Shown: piece by piece, positions 5,775-12,313 of the stretch
Position numbering within the stretch: position 1 is the stretch's first letter
Layout of the letters: the number at the start of each line of letters is the position of its first letter
Virus record (IMG/VR): IMGVR_UViG_3300032287_002032
Location: 1 to 30,302 of that record
DNA from: a virus
Direction: 5' to 3' (one strand)
Length of the DNA stretch: 30,302 bases
Notes under the pieces: generated by a model
What the model saw: the letters and a program-made list of their open reading frames with translations, nothing else
What the model was told of the DNA's origin: nothing
Databases searched by the model: none
Position numbers and translations under genes: made by a program

Positions 5775-5984
5775 TTATTCCGCCGTTTCTAGTTGAGGGA
5801 TTGCTTCTTCCGTTTTGTTTAATTCTATCACTTCGTATGCGACCTTGTCAAGGCCACGCTTGCTTGCGTTGTAGTGGTGACCGCAAAAGAAAAGCTCACC
5901 ATCTACTAGTTTAACCATATACTTTGCTTGGGCTGTGCCACATTGGTCACATGCTATCCATCTTGTTAGATCTTCCATTGTCAT
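5775..5984 (-). CDS. DUF7455-like zinc protein
   Basis: Sixty-nine residues. CDQCG (C12, C15) followed about 19 residues later by FCGHHY (C34, H36, H37) matches DUF7455, a small zinc-binding family common in actinobacteria and their phages, usually 60-90 residues. The biochemical role is unknown. The ATG overlaps the upstream gene's TGA and has GGTGGAG upstream. This is one of the best clues to an actinobacterial host. Confidence 0.75.
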   Translation of the reverse strand: MTMEDLTRWIACDQCGTAQAKYMVKLVDGELFFCGHHYNASKRGLDKVAYEVIELNKTEEAIPQLETAE

Positions 5985-6127
5985 AGTGCTCCACCTTCAA
6001 TCATCTCAGAAAGACGATCAAGGATCCAGGAATCAATGTCGTTGATATCAATCTCTGATAACTTTTCCATGATTTCATCACGAGCAAACTTATACCCGTC
6101 GTCCCAACCATCTTTATAGTCTGACAT
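5981..6127 (-). CDS. 48-residue acidic protein
   Basis: Begins MSDYKDGWDDGYKFARDEIMEKL and is predicted to be helical. The YKDGWDDGYKFAR pattern is a common small phage protein motif of unknown role. GGAGAAATT upstream is a good ribosome binding site, and the 3' end overlaps the DUF7455-like ATG (ATGA). Confidence 0.7.
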   Translation of the reverse strand: MSDYKDGWDDGYKFARDEIMEKLSEIDINDIDSWILDRLSEMIEGGAL

Positions 6128-6136
6128 AATTTCTCC

Positions 6137-6340
6137 TTAATAACCTGTGGTTTCGTAGTCTGATATGTAAGATTCAGTTAAGTTATACTTATCACGAATT
6201 CTACTTACTTTCTCAATACTACCAGTTCCAATGTTGAATGTCAACGGTGACATTGCTTGCGGGTCCAGCCCCATGATTTGTGCATCCCAATAGGCCATCT
6301 CCATGGATAGCCTATCAGGAGCAGTCAACTCAAAATACAT
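6137..6340 (-). CDS. 67-residue phage protein
   Basis: Begins MYFELTAPDRLSMEMAYWDAQIMGLDPQAMSPLTF. No family recognised. The ATG overlaps the upstream stop (TAATG). It ends 9 nt before the next gene and the set reads as one operon. Confidence 0.75.
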   Translation of the reverse strand: MYFELTAPDRLSMEMAYWDAQIMGLDPQAMSPLTFNIGTGSIEKVSRIRDKYNLTESYISDYETTGY

Positions 6341-6807
6341 TAGCAGTTCTCCCTAATGTTACAGATTTCTTGGTCATTGACTTCAATGTTACCGTTATGT
6401 GAATCAGCATAAAGAGCATCTTCAATTTCTGAATCTAAATCAAAGTGGGTATCTTCAAGCAAGTTAACTGAAATAGTTCCGCTAACCTCAATAGATGCGG
6501 ACCATTCAATTTCTTTAACTAATTCAATCTCAAGTGCTTCTGCAATTGCTTGCAAAGTTTCTTGGTCTTCTGAATCAGCATATGCTTCTGAAATAATATC
6601 TTTAACTAAGCCAATCTTATTCTGTAAAGATGAGACTGCCTTAGAATTTGTGCGACCATTATGTAGTTCGTATTCAATGTTGCGAACTTTATCTGTAGCA
6701 TATTCAGCATCCGAATAACCACGGATTACTTTGTATGTAACTAATTGGTCAGGGTTGTACTTCTCTGCATCTGATAGAGGCAGGTTTTCTACTGTCATTC
6801 CGTCCAT
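6340..6807 (-). CDS. Internal short form without zinc ribbon
   Basis: A 155-residue product starting MDGMTVENLPLSDAEKY in the same frame as the long form. The start is supported by AACGAAAGAAGGAAG immediately upstream and a full TGTCAG-N10-TACAAT promoter about 35-55 bp upstream. This is the standard arrangement in this region, so the short form may be the main product. Acidic, with a strand-rich middle. Unknown role. It overlaps the next gene as TAATG. Confidence 0.7.
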   Translation of the reverse strand: MDGMTVENLPLSDAEKYNPDQLVTYKVIRGYSDAEYATDKVRNIEYELHNGRTNSKAVSSLQNKIGLVKDIISEAYADSEDQETLQAIAEALEIELVKEIEWSASIEVSGTISVNLLEDTHFDLDSEIEDALYADSHNGNIEVNDQEICNIRENC

Positions 6808-7014
6808 ATTGCTTCCTTCTTTCGTTTGGTTTAAGGATGTAATTGTAGCATGCTCCACTGACACTAATGTGGTCTTACGGCCACACGGGCATGTGAGTTC
6901 TGTCACACCTGACGGAAAGCCAAATCCATCAGATGATGTTAATTGAATTAAACAATCGCATTCGTCTGGGTCACAGACAAATGTATATACGCTTGAGACT
7001 AGTTCGTTGGTCAT
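6340..7014 (-). CDS. Zinc-ribbon protein, long form
   Basis: 224 residues from a leaderless-type ATG 7 nt after a TATAAT box. The N-terminal 65 residues form a zinc ribbon: FVCDPDECDC, then about 25 residues later LTCPCGR. The rest is acidic, with helices and a beta-rich section (EIEWSASIEVSGTISVNL). An internal promoter and ribosome binding site lie in the linker, so a shorter product from 6807 is also likely. It could instead represent two genes fused in frame. No enzymatic motif is visible. Confidence 0.65.
   Translation of the reverse strand: MTNELVSSVYTFVCDPDECDCLIQLTSSDGFGFPSGVTELTCPCGRKTTLVSVEHATITSLNQTKEGSNMDGMTVENLPLSDAEKYNPDQLVTYKVIRGYSDAEYATDKVRNIEYELHNGRTNSKAVSSLQNKIGLVKDIISEAYADSEDQETLQAIAEALEIELVKEIEWSASIEVSGTISVNLLEDTHFDLDSEIEDALYADSHNGNIEVNDQEICNIRENC
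6842..6863 (-). promoter_or_regulatory. TGTCAG-N10-TACAAT promoter inside a gene
   Basis: Minus strand TGTCAG (6863-6858), 10 bp, TACAAT (6847-6842). It lies within the coding sequence of the long zinc-ribbon protein and serves the internal start at 6807. Confidence 0.65.
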
Positions 7015-7021
7015 GTAGAGA

Positions 7022-7043
7022 ATTATACAGGACCCCACTGACA
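7022..7043 (-). promoter_or_regulatory. TGTCAG-N10-TATAAT promoter, leaderless
   Basis: Minus strand TGTCAG (7043-7038), 10 bp, TATAAT (7027-7022). The ATG at 7014 lies 7 nt after the -10 box, so unlike its siblings this promoter probably makes a leaderless mRNA. A one-mismatch CRP box, TGTGATACGTAACACA, lies at 7072-7087. Confidence 0.7.
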
Positions 7044-7116
7044 TTTACAATAGATTCCAGGGATTTTTTTATGTGATACGTAACACACTTTTTGCCCCCT
7101 TAGCATTGAGGGCGCT

Positions 7117-7193
7117 TGGCGATCCATAACGGACTTGAACCGTCGACCTCTACCGTGACAGGGTAGCGCTCTAACCAACTGAGCTAATGGACC
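7117..7193 (-). tRNA. tRNA-Asp (GTC)
   Basis: A full cloverleaf on the minus strand: acceptor GGTCCAT pairs with ATGGATC (one G-U pair), the D arm contains AGCTCAGTTGG, and the anticodon arm CTACC...GGTAG carries GTC at 7159-7157. The T arm contains GGTTCAAGTCC. Encoded CCA at 7119-7117 makes 77 nt. It probably rides on the transcript of the DUF932 gene upstream. Confidence 0.95.
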
Positions 7194-7240
7194 AAGAAAA
7201 ATTGTGAGCAGTTTTAAATCTTGCTCAGGATTTATTTTAT

Positions 7241-8248
7241 TTAGAACGCAGAAATTAATTTCTTAATTTTATTTTTTTCTGCGGTTAGCACTGGGTCAAA
7301 TCCTGATGCGCCAGCCATAAGCGTTTCAGAATTTCCGCGACCTGAGCGATAGTAGTCAAGGCGTTCGGTGAGAGCATTGAACGCACCCCATTTTGTTCCC
7401 TTGATGTTAGCGTTAGTTGGTGAATTATGGTAAAGGTCATCAAGCAAGACAACCTTGTTTTCCCACTTAGTAAGAGCAACCTTAGAAGCATCCTCAGCAG
7501 GCTTTGGATAAATTGTGTGAATCAACTTTGAGAATTCAGCATCAGTAATTGACTGAGAATAAAGTGCTTGCGCCTCTTTCTCAAATTCATCAAAGTAACC
7601 AAGAGCAAGCCCAAGAGTTTCACGAGCAACTTGAATGCGACCTTCAACAGATTGCGTGTGGCGAATCTTGAATGATTGCTTAGCATTACGCATCGCAAGA
7701 TTCAATGTGTTTTGGCATACAACACGAACAGGAGTAACGGCTGCTTGAACGGCAACTGAACCATCGTGTGATGTCCATACAATTAAATAGAGTTTAGTTT
7801 CATCATTGGCACCTTGTGGGTCAAGAACCATTGTGCGAGGAATATCAACAGTGCCGAATACAACTTTGCCCTTTTTCAATGAGCCAGCAGATTCCCAACG
7901 GCAATCAGCGTTCGCATCATGAATAGCATCAGCGAATGCGAATAATTCTTCATTCTGTACAGGCTTGTAACGCTTGCCAACAGTGGCAAGAACATCAGTT
8001 CCCTTATTGAATGGGTTGTCACGAATGACAAGAGATGCGGTAGAGACATCATTCCAAGATTCTGGAATATGCTCGGTGATTGGAGATAGACGAACATTCC
8101 AATTTGCCAACTTTGCTTCTTCAAGCATTAGGGCGGTAGTAACTTCTTCATCTTTTGTGAAGATGCGATTTGCTAGGTTATGCCAAGCAGGAGAGCCACG
8201 GAGAGCGAAAGCAACTTCGCCGTTTTCCATTTCTAGATTGTGAGCCAT
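7241..8248 (-). CDS. DUF932 phage/plasmid-like protein
   Basis: A 335-residue protein. The start MAHNLEMENGEVAFALRGSPAWHNLANR and the motifs FALRGSPAWH, VGKRYKPVQNEELF and RVVCQNTLNLA mark it as DUF932 (the phage/plasmid-like TIGR03299 type). The family is widespread on phages and plasmids and its role is unknown. Length is normal and the gene intact. I chose 8248 because AACGAAAGGTAAA lies just upstream and the longer reading runs through the promoter. It is followed by tRNA-Asp. Confidence 0.9.
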   Translation of the reverse strand: MAHNLEMENGEVAFALRGSPAWHNLANRIFTKDEEVTTALMLEEAKLANWNVRLSPITEHIPESWNDVSTASLVIRDNPFNKGTDVLATVGKRYKPVQNEELFAFADAIHDANADCRWESAGSLKKGKVVFGTVDIPRTMVLDPQGANDETKLYLIVWTSHDGSVAVQAAVTPVRVVCQNTLNLAMRNAKQSFKIRHTQSVEGRIQVARETLGLALGYFDEFEKEAQALYSQSITDAEFSKLIHTIYPKPAEDASKVALTKWENKVVLLDDLYHNSPTNANIKGTKWGAFNALTERLDYYRSGRGNSETLMAGASGFDPVLTAEKNKIKKLISAF

Positions 8249-8279
8249 ATATTTTTTACCTTTCGTTTGATTAGTCATA

Positions 8280-8301
8280 AGTATAACAGGTGCCACTGAC
8301 A
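8280..8301 (-). promoter_or_regulatory. TGTCAG-N10-TATACT promoter
   Basis: Minus strand TGTCAG (8301-8296), 10 bp, TATACT (8285-8280). It drives the DUF932 gene. Regulatory repeat A lies directly upstream, with its CRP-like palindrome centred about 75 bp before the inferred start site. Confidence 0.7.
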
Positions 8302-8334
8302 TTGTCTAGGATTAGATACAATATGTCCGAATTG

Positions 8335-8440
8335 ATCCATGTGATTAATCTCACAAAATTCCAGGGGTTTTCCACAGGCACCCGTAACCCTGTGGATAAC
8401 CCCTCAGCTATACGGGCCAGCTGCAGGATATGCAGCCAGT
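8335..8440. repeat. Regulatory repeat A (CRP box + DnaA boxes)
   Basis: Contains the perfect palindrome TGTGATTAATCTCACA (8340-8355), a CCAGGGG block, an inverted imperfect DnaA box TTTTCCACA (8368-8376), a perfect DnaA box TGTGGATAA (8391-8399), and a CCCGTA...TACGGG inverted repeat. Shares order and wording with repeats at about 10103, 11371 and 12383. Confidence 0.75.
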
Positions 8441-8449
8441 GTTAGATCT

Positions 8450-8704
8450 TTACAGACCTAACTCATCCCTAGTCAACTGATTCTTTCGATTGAAGTTAAT
8501 AACTTCGGACGGGAGGTAAAGAGCAGTTGTTTTAGTCTTCTTCAATGTATCATACACATAAGCACGTACATCACCAAAGAAGTTACGGCGATTAGAGAAT
8601 GCTAATTCAGTTAAGTATTCCTTATCAACGCCTTGCTCTGAATAAATTGTTACATCATTTAACTTGTTCTCATCATAGATTTCTACTCTGAAACGATTTT
8701 TCAT
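8450..8704 (-). CDS. 84-residue phage protein
   Basis: Begins MKNRFRVEIYDENKLNDVTIYSEQG, a basic alpha/beta small protein with no recognised family. The spacer between it and the upstream gene holds a UUCG-type hairpin (TCCC-TTCG-GGGA near 8730). It has no TGTCAG promoter of its own, so it is probably co-transcribed with the 140-residue gene upstream. Confidence 0.75.
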   Translation of the reverse strand: MKNRFRVEIYDENKLNDVTIYSEQGVDKEYLTELAFSNRRNFFGDVRAYVYDTLKKTKTTALYLPSEVINFNRKNQLTRDELGL

Positions 8705-8774
8705 TATTTGCCTTTGTTAGTAGTTGTCCCCGAAGGGAGAGCAGTTTAGCAACTTACTCAGGTTGTTGGATTAT

Positions 8775-9197
8775 TTACAGATAACGAGCAACCGCATTGT
8801 AAGTGCTGGTATTAACAACTTCCTCATCTGTCATTTTAAGAATACGAATTGCGTTTTCCATTTCCTCTTTCATCTCATTGTATGAGTGGCGGTGGATTAC
8901 TTCGTAGTCCTTTTCAGGTTCAGCAGGGAAAGTTCCCTCTTTTGTGATGATGTCAAAATCAACATTAAGAGTGTTGTTCCAGTTGCGATAGTTTGTGCGT
9001 AGGTTTTCAGCCTTTGAGAAGTTAGCAATAGCCCACTTTCCAATTTCCTTTTTCCACGCTTCTACTTGCTTGTTATACTTTGCTTCGTTTGCTTCCTGTG
9101 AAGCAAAGTCCTTATTAAGTTGAGCCAACTTAGTTTCTAGTGCCTTGATTACTCGCTGAGTTGGGATTTTCACCGAGATTGCTTTTCCTCTAGCCAT
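8775..9197 (-). CDS. Helical phage protein, unknown
   Basis: A 140-residue protein beginning MARGKAISVKIPTQRVIKALETKLAQLNKDF. Residues 15-60 are a strong heptad-like helix, probably a coiled coil, followed by an aromatic middle and an acidic C-terminal helix. AACGAAAGAAGGAAACAA precedes the ATG. No domain recognised. Confidence 0.8.
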   Translation of the reverse strand: MARGKAISVKIPTQRVIKALETKLAQLNKDFASQEANEAKYNKQVEAWKKEIGKWAIANFSKAENLRTNYRNWNNTLNVDFDIITKEGTFPAEPEKDYEVIHRHSYNEMKEEMENAIRILKMTDEEVVNTSTYNAVARYL

Positions 9198-9236
9198 TTG
9201 TTTCCTTCTTTCGTTGTTGTTTGGTTTGGTTGAGTA

Positions 9237-9258
9237 ATTATAGCAGGGGGGTCTGACA
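9237..9258 (-). promoter_or_regulatory. TGTCAG-N10-TATAAT promoter in a C/G hairpin
   Basis: Minus strand TGTCAG (9258-9253), 10 bp, TATAAT (9242-9237). The spacer is ACCCCCCTGC. Together with a CAGGGGGGTC arm further upstream (9263-9273 region) it forms a perfect 10-bp inverted repeat, so the box could be exposed in a cruciform or bound as a dyad. Confidence 0.7.
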
Positions 9259-9283
9259 TTTCTGCGACCCCCCTGTTTTTAGA

Positions 9284-9466
9284 TTATACGCCTAGTAAGG
9301 TTTGAGCAGATACCGAAGTCCAACGAGTTTCTTTCGTTGGCATTTCTAGTAGCACACGCACCGAGCCAGATGTTTGTGGGTGGATTTCCTTAATCACACC
9401 TGTCTTTTTTGACTTTAGGGTGGTGAATAAATCGCCAACCTTGTAAGTGTATCCATTTACTGTCAT
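9284..9466 (-). CDS. Small KOW/Tudor-like beta-barrel protein
   Basis: Sixty residues beginning MTVNGYTYKVGDLFTTLKSKKTGVIKEI. The VGDLF..LKS-K-TG-I-EI and VRVLLEM patterns suggest a small five-strand barrel like KOW/SH3-type nucleic-acid or protein binders, a common phage hypothetical. I chose 9466 because AGAGG lies 6 nt upstream and the promoter overlaps the longer reading. The fold is an inference from pattern only. Confidence 0.7.
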   Translation of the reverse strand: MTVNGYTYKVGDLFTTLKSKKTGVIKEIHPQTSGSVRVLLEMPTKETRWTSVSAQTLLGV

Positions 9467-9495
9467 TTGTTGCCTCTTTTCTTTGTTAGGGTTGT

Positions 9496-9517
9496 AGTAT
9501 AGCATTGGGGTCTGACA
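9496..9517 (-). promoter_or_regulatory. TGTCAG-N10-TATACT promoter (CCCC class)
   Basis: Minus strand TGTCAG (9517-9512), 10 bp spacer ACCCCAATGC, TATACT (9501-9496). It serves the 60-residue gene. A one-mismatch CRP box, TGTGACCTTAGTCACT (9556-9571), lies upstream. Confidence 0.7.
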
Positions 9518-9562
9518 TTAGTCTAGCCCTATCTCATTATTTGAGAAAGTTATTGTGTGACC

Positions 9563-9829
9563 TTAGTCACTTTCAGGTAGCCAAGCGTCTAAGTGGTGTT
9601 GTTCGATAATAGCCCACGCGGGCGCATGAGAGTCACCCTTATAAGATACGCCTTCAGGCATTTCGATCAATTTATTATAGTCCTCATCATAGTATGCATC
9701 AATAGCATCAATGCAAGGTTGCACCATAGAAAGCGGAACGGGTGGGTAATGATTACCCTGTAAGTGATAGCCTAGTGCTACTTCTAAATCTAATTCATTA
9801 GATAAATCTAACGCTGTATTGTATCCCAT
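9563..9829 (-). CDS. 88-residue phage protein
   Basis: Begins MGYNTALDLSNELDLEVALGYHLQGNHYPPVPLSMVQ. The GYHLQGNHYPPVP and DAYYDEDYNKLIEMPEGVSYKG segments look conserved, since such aromatic/proline wording recurs in small phage proteins, but no function is known to me. It overlaps the upstream gene by a single base (TAATG). Confidence 0.8.
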   Translation of the reverse strand: MGYNTALDLSNELDLEVALGYHLQGNHYPPVPLSMVQPCIDAIDAYYDEDYNKLIEMPEGVSYKGDSHAPAWAIIEQHHLDAWLPESD

Positions 9830-10032
9830 TATTCTGCCACCTTTAGTATTGCGTAAGAGCCATTAGCATTTATTTCATCAAGAATTGGTTGTAGTCGGCT
9901 ACCGACTAAATCTTTTAGCATTGACTCTAGCATAAAGATACGAGTAGCCTCATCAAGCATTTGCACTTGCTGAGTAACTGGGTGGCCGTCCTTAAACTCT
10001 GTAACGAATTTTAGATTATGTTCTACTATCAT
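9829..10032 (-). CDS. 67-residue phage protein
   Basis: Begins MIVEHNLKFVTEFKDGHPVTQQVQMLDEATRIF: a beta hairpin followed by helices. The ATG follows AACGAAAGGCAA, and a TGTCAG promoter lies just upstream with repeat B behind it. First of two coupled genes. Unknown. Confidence 0.8.
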   Translation of the reverse strand: MIVEHNLKFVTEFKDGHPVTQQVQMLDEATRIFMLESMLKDLVGSRLQPILDEINANGSYAILKVAE

Positions 10033-10063
10033 TTTTATTGCCTTTCGTTGTTGGTATAAGAGT

Positions 10064-10085
10064 ATTATAGCCTATGCCACTGACA
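10064..10085 (-). promoter_or_regulatory. TGTCAG-N10-TATAAT promoter
   Basis: Minus strand TGTCAG (10085-10080), spacer TGGCATAGGC, TATAAT (10069-10064). The 22-bp core is identical to the promoter at 11303-11324. The CRP palindrome is centred about 70 bp upstream of the inferred start. Confidence 0.75.
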
Positions 10086-10102
10086 TTACCTAATCCATTC
10101 TC

Positions 10103-10195
10103 GGCGTGTCGCAGCTTTTGTGAGATTAATCACAAAATCCAGGGGGTTGTGGATAAGTACCGTAACCCTGTGGATAACCCCGCAGCTTTACGGGC
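10103..10195. repeat. Regulatory repeat B (CRP box + paired DnaA boxes)
   Basis: Order: GGCGTGTCG (10103-10111), TGTGAGATTAATCACA (10119-10134), CCAGGGGG, DnaA box TGTGGATAA (10148-10156), a second identical box in the same orientation (10169-10177), then a CCGTAA...TTACGG inverted repeat. The two DnaA boxes start 21 bp apart, two turns of the helix. Confidence 0.8.
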
Positions 10196-10260
10196 GGGCA
10201 GCGTCATTGATCAAATTTATTTTTATGTTTTATTTTTCTAAAATATTTTTTCTTATTGCG

Positions 10261-10298
10261 TACAGGTTGCGTCGCATTACTGCGACGCAATTCCTGTA
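10261..10298 (-). terminator. Long hairpin after the 11008-10310 operon
   Basis: TACAGG, then GCGTCGCA-TTAC-TGCGACGC, closed by CCTGTA: a two-tier stem of 8 and 6 bp. It lies just downstream of the leftward gene ending at 10310. An A/T-rich but not U-only tract follows. About 65 nt of AT-rich DNA without a gene separates it from repeat B. Confidence 0.65.
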
Positions 10299-10309
10299 TG
10301 CGTTTAACT

Positions 10310-10501
10310 TTATCTCGAAGTGAATTTTGTGACATGGTATCCACACGCTTCATGAAATCGGTTTACATCAAATCGCTCATTATCTTGTGCGAACATAACT
10401 GCGAAATCATTTACAATTTTAGAAAATAAAGCAGGGTGCGCTTTATCACTAGCAAAGTTTAGAATTTCTGCCACTGCGACATAATCTTTTCTTGTCATCA
10501 T
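10310..10501 (-). CDS. MTRKDY-type small phage protein
   Basis: Sixty-three residues starting MMTRKDYVAVAEILNFASDK, with a later FAVMFAQDNERFDVNRFHEAC. This wording recurs in small proteins of many unrelated phages. It is helical, and its role is unknown to me. It overlaps the upstream gene (ATGA). Last gene of a four-gene operon. Confidence 0.8.
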   Translation of the reverse strand: MMTRKDYVAVAEILNFASDKAHPALFSKIVNDFAVMFAQDNERFDVNRFHEACGYHVTKFTSR

Positions 10502-10701
10502 TTTGTTACGACCATTCCGCTACGATAGAAAATTTTTGTGTAGCATTTTCCGCTGGGTGTAAATAAATTTACAGTTGAGTATTCATTAGCAAAACCCCAA
10601 TCGGTGAAAGAAAAAAAATCTTTCCACGCTTCGAATTCATCATTAAACGGCTTACTCCAATGCGGAGCATTTTCATCATAAGCAACAGTTATTTTATACA
10701 T
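10498..10701 (-). CDS. 67-residue aromatic-rich protein
   Basis: Begins MYKITVAYDENAPHWSKPFNDEFEAWKDFFSFTDWG. Rich in Phe and Trp, with a probable small alpha/beta fold resembling other phage proteins that start with a short strand and a helix, but not assignable. Overlaps upstream as TAATG. Confidence 0.75.
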   Translation of the reverse strand: MYKITVAYDENAPHWSKPFNDEFEAWKDFFSFTDWGFANEYSTVNLFTPSGKCYTKIFYRSGMVVTK

Positions 10702-10844
10702 TAGTCATTTTCTCCGTTCCAAAATAGTGAGCCGTCATCTACGCAATCGCAAGGCTCGCAATCAAAATCATTGTCATCACCAAAAAAGATTACGCCATGA
10801 CCTAAGCAATCTTGACAATCTATTGTTAATACTGAGTTAATCAT
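10701..10844 (-). CDS. 47-residue zinc-knuckle protein
   Basis: Begins MINSVLTIDCQDCLGHGVIFFGDD and carries CQDC, His and CEPCDC, enough ligands for one zinc site. Very acidic. It interlocks with both neighbours by TAATG overlaps. Possibly a truncated DnaJ-type zinc knuckle, given CxxCxGxG-like spacing (CQDCLGHG), but only one repeat is present. Confidence 0.7.
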   Translation of the reverse strand: MINSVLTIDCQDCLGHGVIFFGDDNDFDCEPCDCVDDGSLFWNGEND

Positions 10845-11008
10845 TAGTGTTGTTCCTCGCAATCTTTGTCATAGTCAAATCCGCAAAAGTAGCAACCCAT
10901 AAATTCTAGGTGTTCGATACAGTAATACTTAAATTGACTTTCATCACAACAAAAATGTTGCTCGTCTGCGATTTCATAGAAATCGGTTTTGTCGATTATG
11001 TTTAACAT
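10844..11008 (-). CDS. 54-residue Cys-rich acidic protein
   Basis: Begins MLNIIDKTDFYEIADEQHFCC and contains CC, YYC, CYFC and a late Cys, with several His, so a metal site is likely. AACGAAAGGAAAACT precedes the ATG. First gene of the operon driven by the promoter at 11037. Unknown function. Confidence 0.7.
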   Translation of the reverse strand: MLNIIDKTDFYEIADEQHFCCDESQFKYYCIEHLEFMGCYFCGFDYDKDCEEQH

Positions 11009-11036
11009 AGTTTTCCTTTCGTTTGTTTATTTTGTA

Positions 11037-11058
11037 ATTATAGCGGATAGCACTGACA
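11037..11058 (-). promoter_or_regulatory. TGTCAG-N10-TATAAT promoter
   Basis: Minus strand TGTCAG (11058-11053), spacer TGCTATCCGC, TATAAT (11042-11037). The upstream gene ends only 3 bp beyond TGTCAG, so any further control site would lie inside that gene. Confidence 0.7.
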
Positions 11059-11060
11059 AA

Positions 11061-11270
11061 TTAGTCAGATACCCTGACCGCAATGGTTGCCCAAAAGTTT
11101 TTAATTCCGCGTGTAGGGCGAACCTCGATAGCGTAAGCCTCTAGGTTTTCTCCGTACCAAATTCCTTCACGCTTTGTAGCGTATAGAATAGTACCCTCAT
11201 CATGGCGAGAGTGTGAGCGATAGTGTTTTCCCTCTAAGAGGCTTTCGATAGTGTATGCTTTTGCTGACAT
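11061..11270 (-). CDS. 69-residue basic protein
   Basis: Begins MSAKAYTIESLLEGKHYRSHSRHDEGTILYATKRE. Basic, strand-rich, with a possible small beta-barrel. No family recognised. AACGAAAGGTGACAACTC precedes the ATG. Single-gene transcript behind regulatory repeat C. Confidence 0.75.
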   Translation of the reverse strand: MSAKAYTIESLLEGKHYRSHSRHDEGTILYATKREGIWYGENLEAYAIEVRPTRGIKNFWATIAVRVSD

Positions 11271-11302
11271 GAGTTGTCACCTTTCGTTTGTTGATACTGG
11301 CA

Positions 11303-11324
11303 ATTATAGCCTATGCCACTGACA
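11303..11324 (-). promoter_or_regulatory. TGTCAG-N10-TATAAT promoter
   Basis: Minus strand TGTCAG (11324-11319), spacer TGGCATAGGC, TATAAT (11308-11303). Core identical to the 10064 promoter, which argues for recent duplication or strong constraint. Confidence 0.75.
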
Positions 11325-11370
11325 TTTTCACATTACTAGCGAGTAATTCCACATTTTGAGACGCTCAAGC

Positions 11371-11496
11371 CGTGTGATAAAAATCACAAAATCTCGGGCG
11401 TGTCGCAAATTCCAGGGGTTGTGGATAAGTCCCGTAACCCTGTGGATAACCCCGCTCTTTTGCGGGCGCATCAGCTTTTGTCAAGCCGACACGCCG
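11371..11496. repeat. Regulatory repeat C (CRP box + paired DnaA boxes)
   Basis: Holds TGTGATAAAAATCACA (11373-11388), GGCGTGTCG (11397-11405), CCAGGGG, DnaA boxes at 11420-11428 and 11441-11449 (same strand, 21 bp apart), a CCCGC-TCTTTT-GCGGG hairpin, and CGACACGCC (11487-11495). The last pairs with the GGCGTGTCG arm and closes a loop around the DnaA boxes. Confidence 0.8.
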
Positions 11497-11500
11497 TTGC

Positions 11501-11596
11501 TTATTCGAAATCTTTAAAAATTTCTTCAAGCTTTAAGATTTGCTCATCGGTAAGATGATCAATTTCAATTGCTTTTTCAAATCCAAAAAAATCCAT
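11501..11596 (-). CDS. 31-residue acidic mini-protein
   Basis: Begins MDFFGFEKAIEIDHLTDEQIL and is a single acidic helix after a short hydrophobic start. Accepted because its ATG overlaps the upstream TAA (TAATG) and it fills the space before repeat C. It is the last gene of a six-gene leftward operon. Very short, so only moderate confidence. Confidence 0.55.
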   Translation of the reverse strand: MDFFGFEKAIEIDHLTDEQILKLEEIFKDFE

Positions 11597-11790
11597 TATT
11601 CATTTTCCATTTCTGCTAAATAATCTTCATGTTCAATTAGTCCGATTGAAAAAGCGATTGGGTCGCAACATTCCAAAATTTCGGCGGGAGTAAAAGTTGA
11701 ATAACCAATTTTTACAGTAGGATAAACATCATTTAGTAAATCAATAAAACTTTCTTTAATTTCTAAATCTTTTTCGAAATCTGATTTCAT
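11596..11790 (-). CDS. 64-residue conserved-looking phage protein
   Basis: Begins MKSDFEKDLEIKESFIDLLND; the motif YPTVKIGYSTFTPAEILECCDPIAFSIG is wording I associate with a recurrent small phage protein family of unknown function. Acidic. Overlaps both neighbours (ATGA and TAATG). Confidence 0.8.
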   Translation of the reverse strand: MKSDFEKDLEIKESFIDLLNDVYPTVKIGYSTFTPAEILECCDPIAFSIGLIEHEDYLAEMENE

Positions 11791-11936
11791 TCGCTTAACT
11801 CCAAATCTTTTATGTCGGCAACATAAACATTATCTTTATTTATTCCGTATTTTAATTGAAATTGAAATACATCAATGGCTTCATCATAATCTTCTGCTTC
11901 TACATCTATGTAGGTTAGAAATTGAAAAGTTTTCAT
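11787..11936 (-). CDS. 49-residue acidic protein
   Basis: Begins MKTFQFLTYIDVEAEDYDEAI and has a ferredoxin-like strand-helix look. ATGA and TAATG overlaps with the neighbouring genes support it. Unknown. Confidence 0.65.
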   Translation of the reverse strand: MKTFQFLTYIDVEAEDYDEAIDVFQFQLKYGINKDNVYVADIKDLELSE

Positions 11937-12100
11937 TATTTAACTCCCTTGTATAAAAAATCCCACGCCTTACGGCATAACAAAATGCTTTCGCAATTAT
12001 CGCAACAAATAACACCATGAGGGTTTAATTCATAGTCATACATGTCGATTGTGGTAGATACCGCACCACATACGGATTTAATCGGAACAAAAGTGCTCAT
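11936..12100 (-). CDS. 54-residue Cys-containing protein
   Basis: Begins MSTFVPIKSVCGAVSTTIDMY and carries CCDNCESILLC after an early Cys, a plausible zinc knuckle. Overlaps the previous gene by ATGA and the next by TAATG. Unknown function. Confidence 0.65.
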   Translation of the reverse strand: MSTFVPIKSVCGAVSTTIDMYDYELNPHGVICCDNCESILLCRKAWDFLYKGVK

Positions 12101-12282
12101 TTAGTTAAACTCCAATCGGAATAAAATGGTAAGCGGTCATAGTCATCATAGAAATAAACTCTATCTATGTTCTGCTCGCATGTTTCGCAGAAAGTGTATT
12201 CGACATCTACACCCATGCCATAGGTAGTAGATACGCTCTCCATGTGTGGAGTGTGTGTATGTGTATTTGTTAGTGTAGTCAT
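12097..12282 (-). CDS. 61-residue His/Cys protein
   Basis: Begins MTTLTNTHTHTPHMESVSTTYG, with a His-rich start and one CETC pair, so metal binding is possible. I chose the ATG at 12282, which lies 8 nt after AAAGG; an in-frame GTG three codons earlier overlaps that site. First gene of the operon, behind a TGTCAG promoter and repeat D. Confidence 0.7.
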   Translation of the reverse strand: MTTLTNTHTHTPHMESVSTTYGMGVDVEYTFCETCEQNIDRVYFYDDYDRLPFYSDWSLTK

Positions 12283-12313
12283 GGTGACCACCTTTCTTTT
12301 TCGTTATGGTAGT

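Noticed and set aside
7117-7193. tRNA-Asp as a phage attachment site
   Set aside because: The tRNA is complete and there is no integrase or duplicated tRNA end in the window.
10120-10323. Rightward 67-codon reading across repeat B
   Set aside because: It begins inside the DnaA-box repeat, opposes all neighbours, has no ribosome binding site and unnatural composition.
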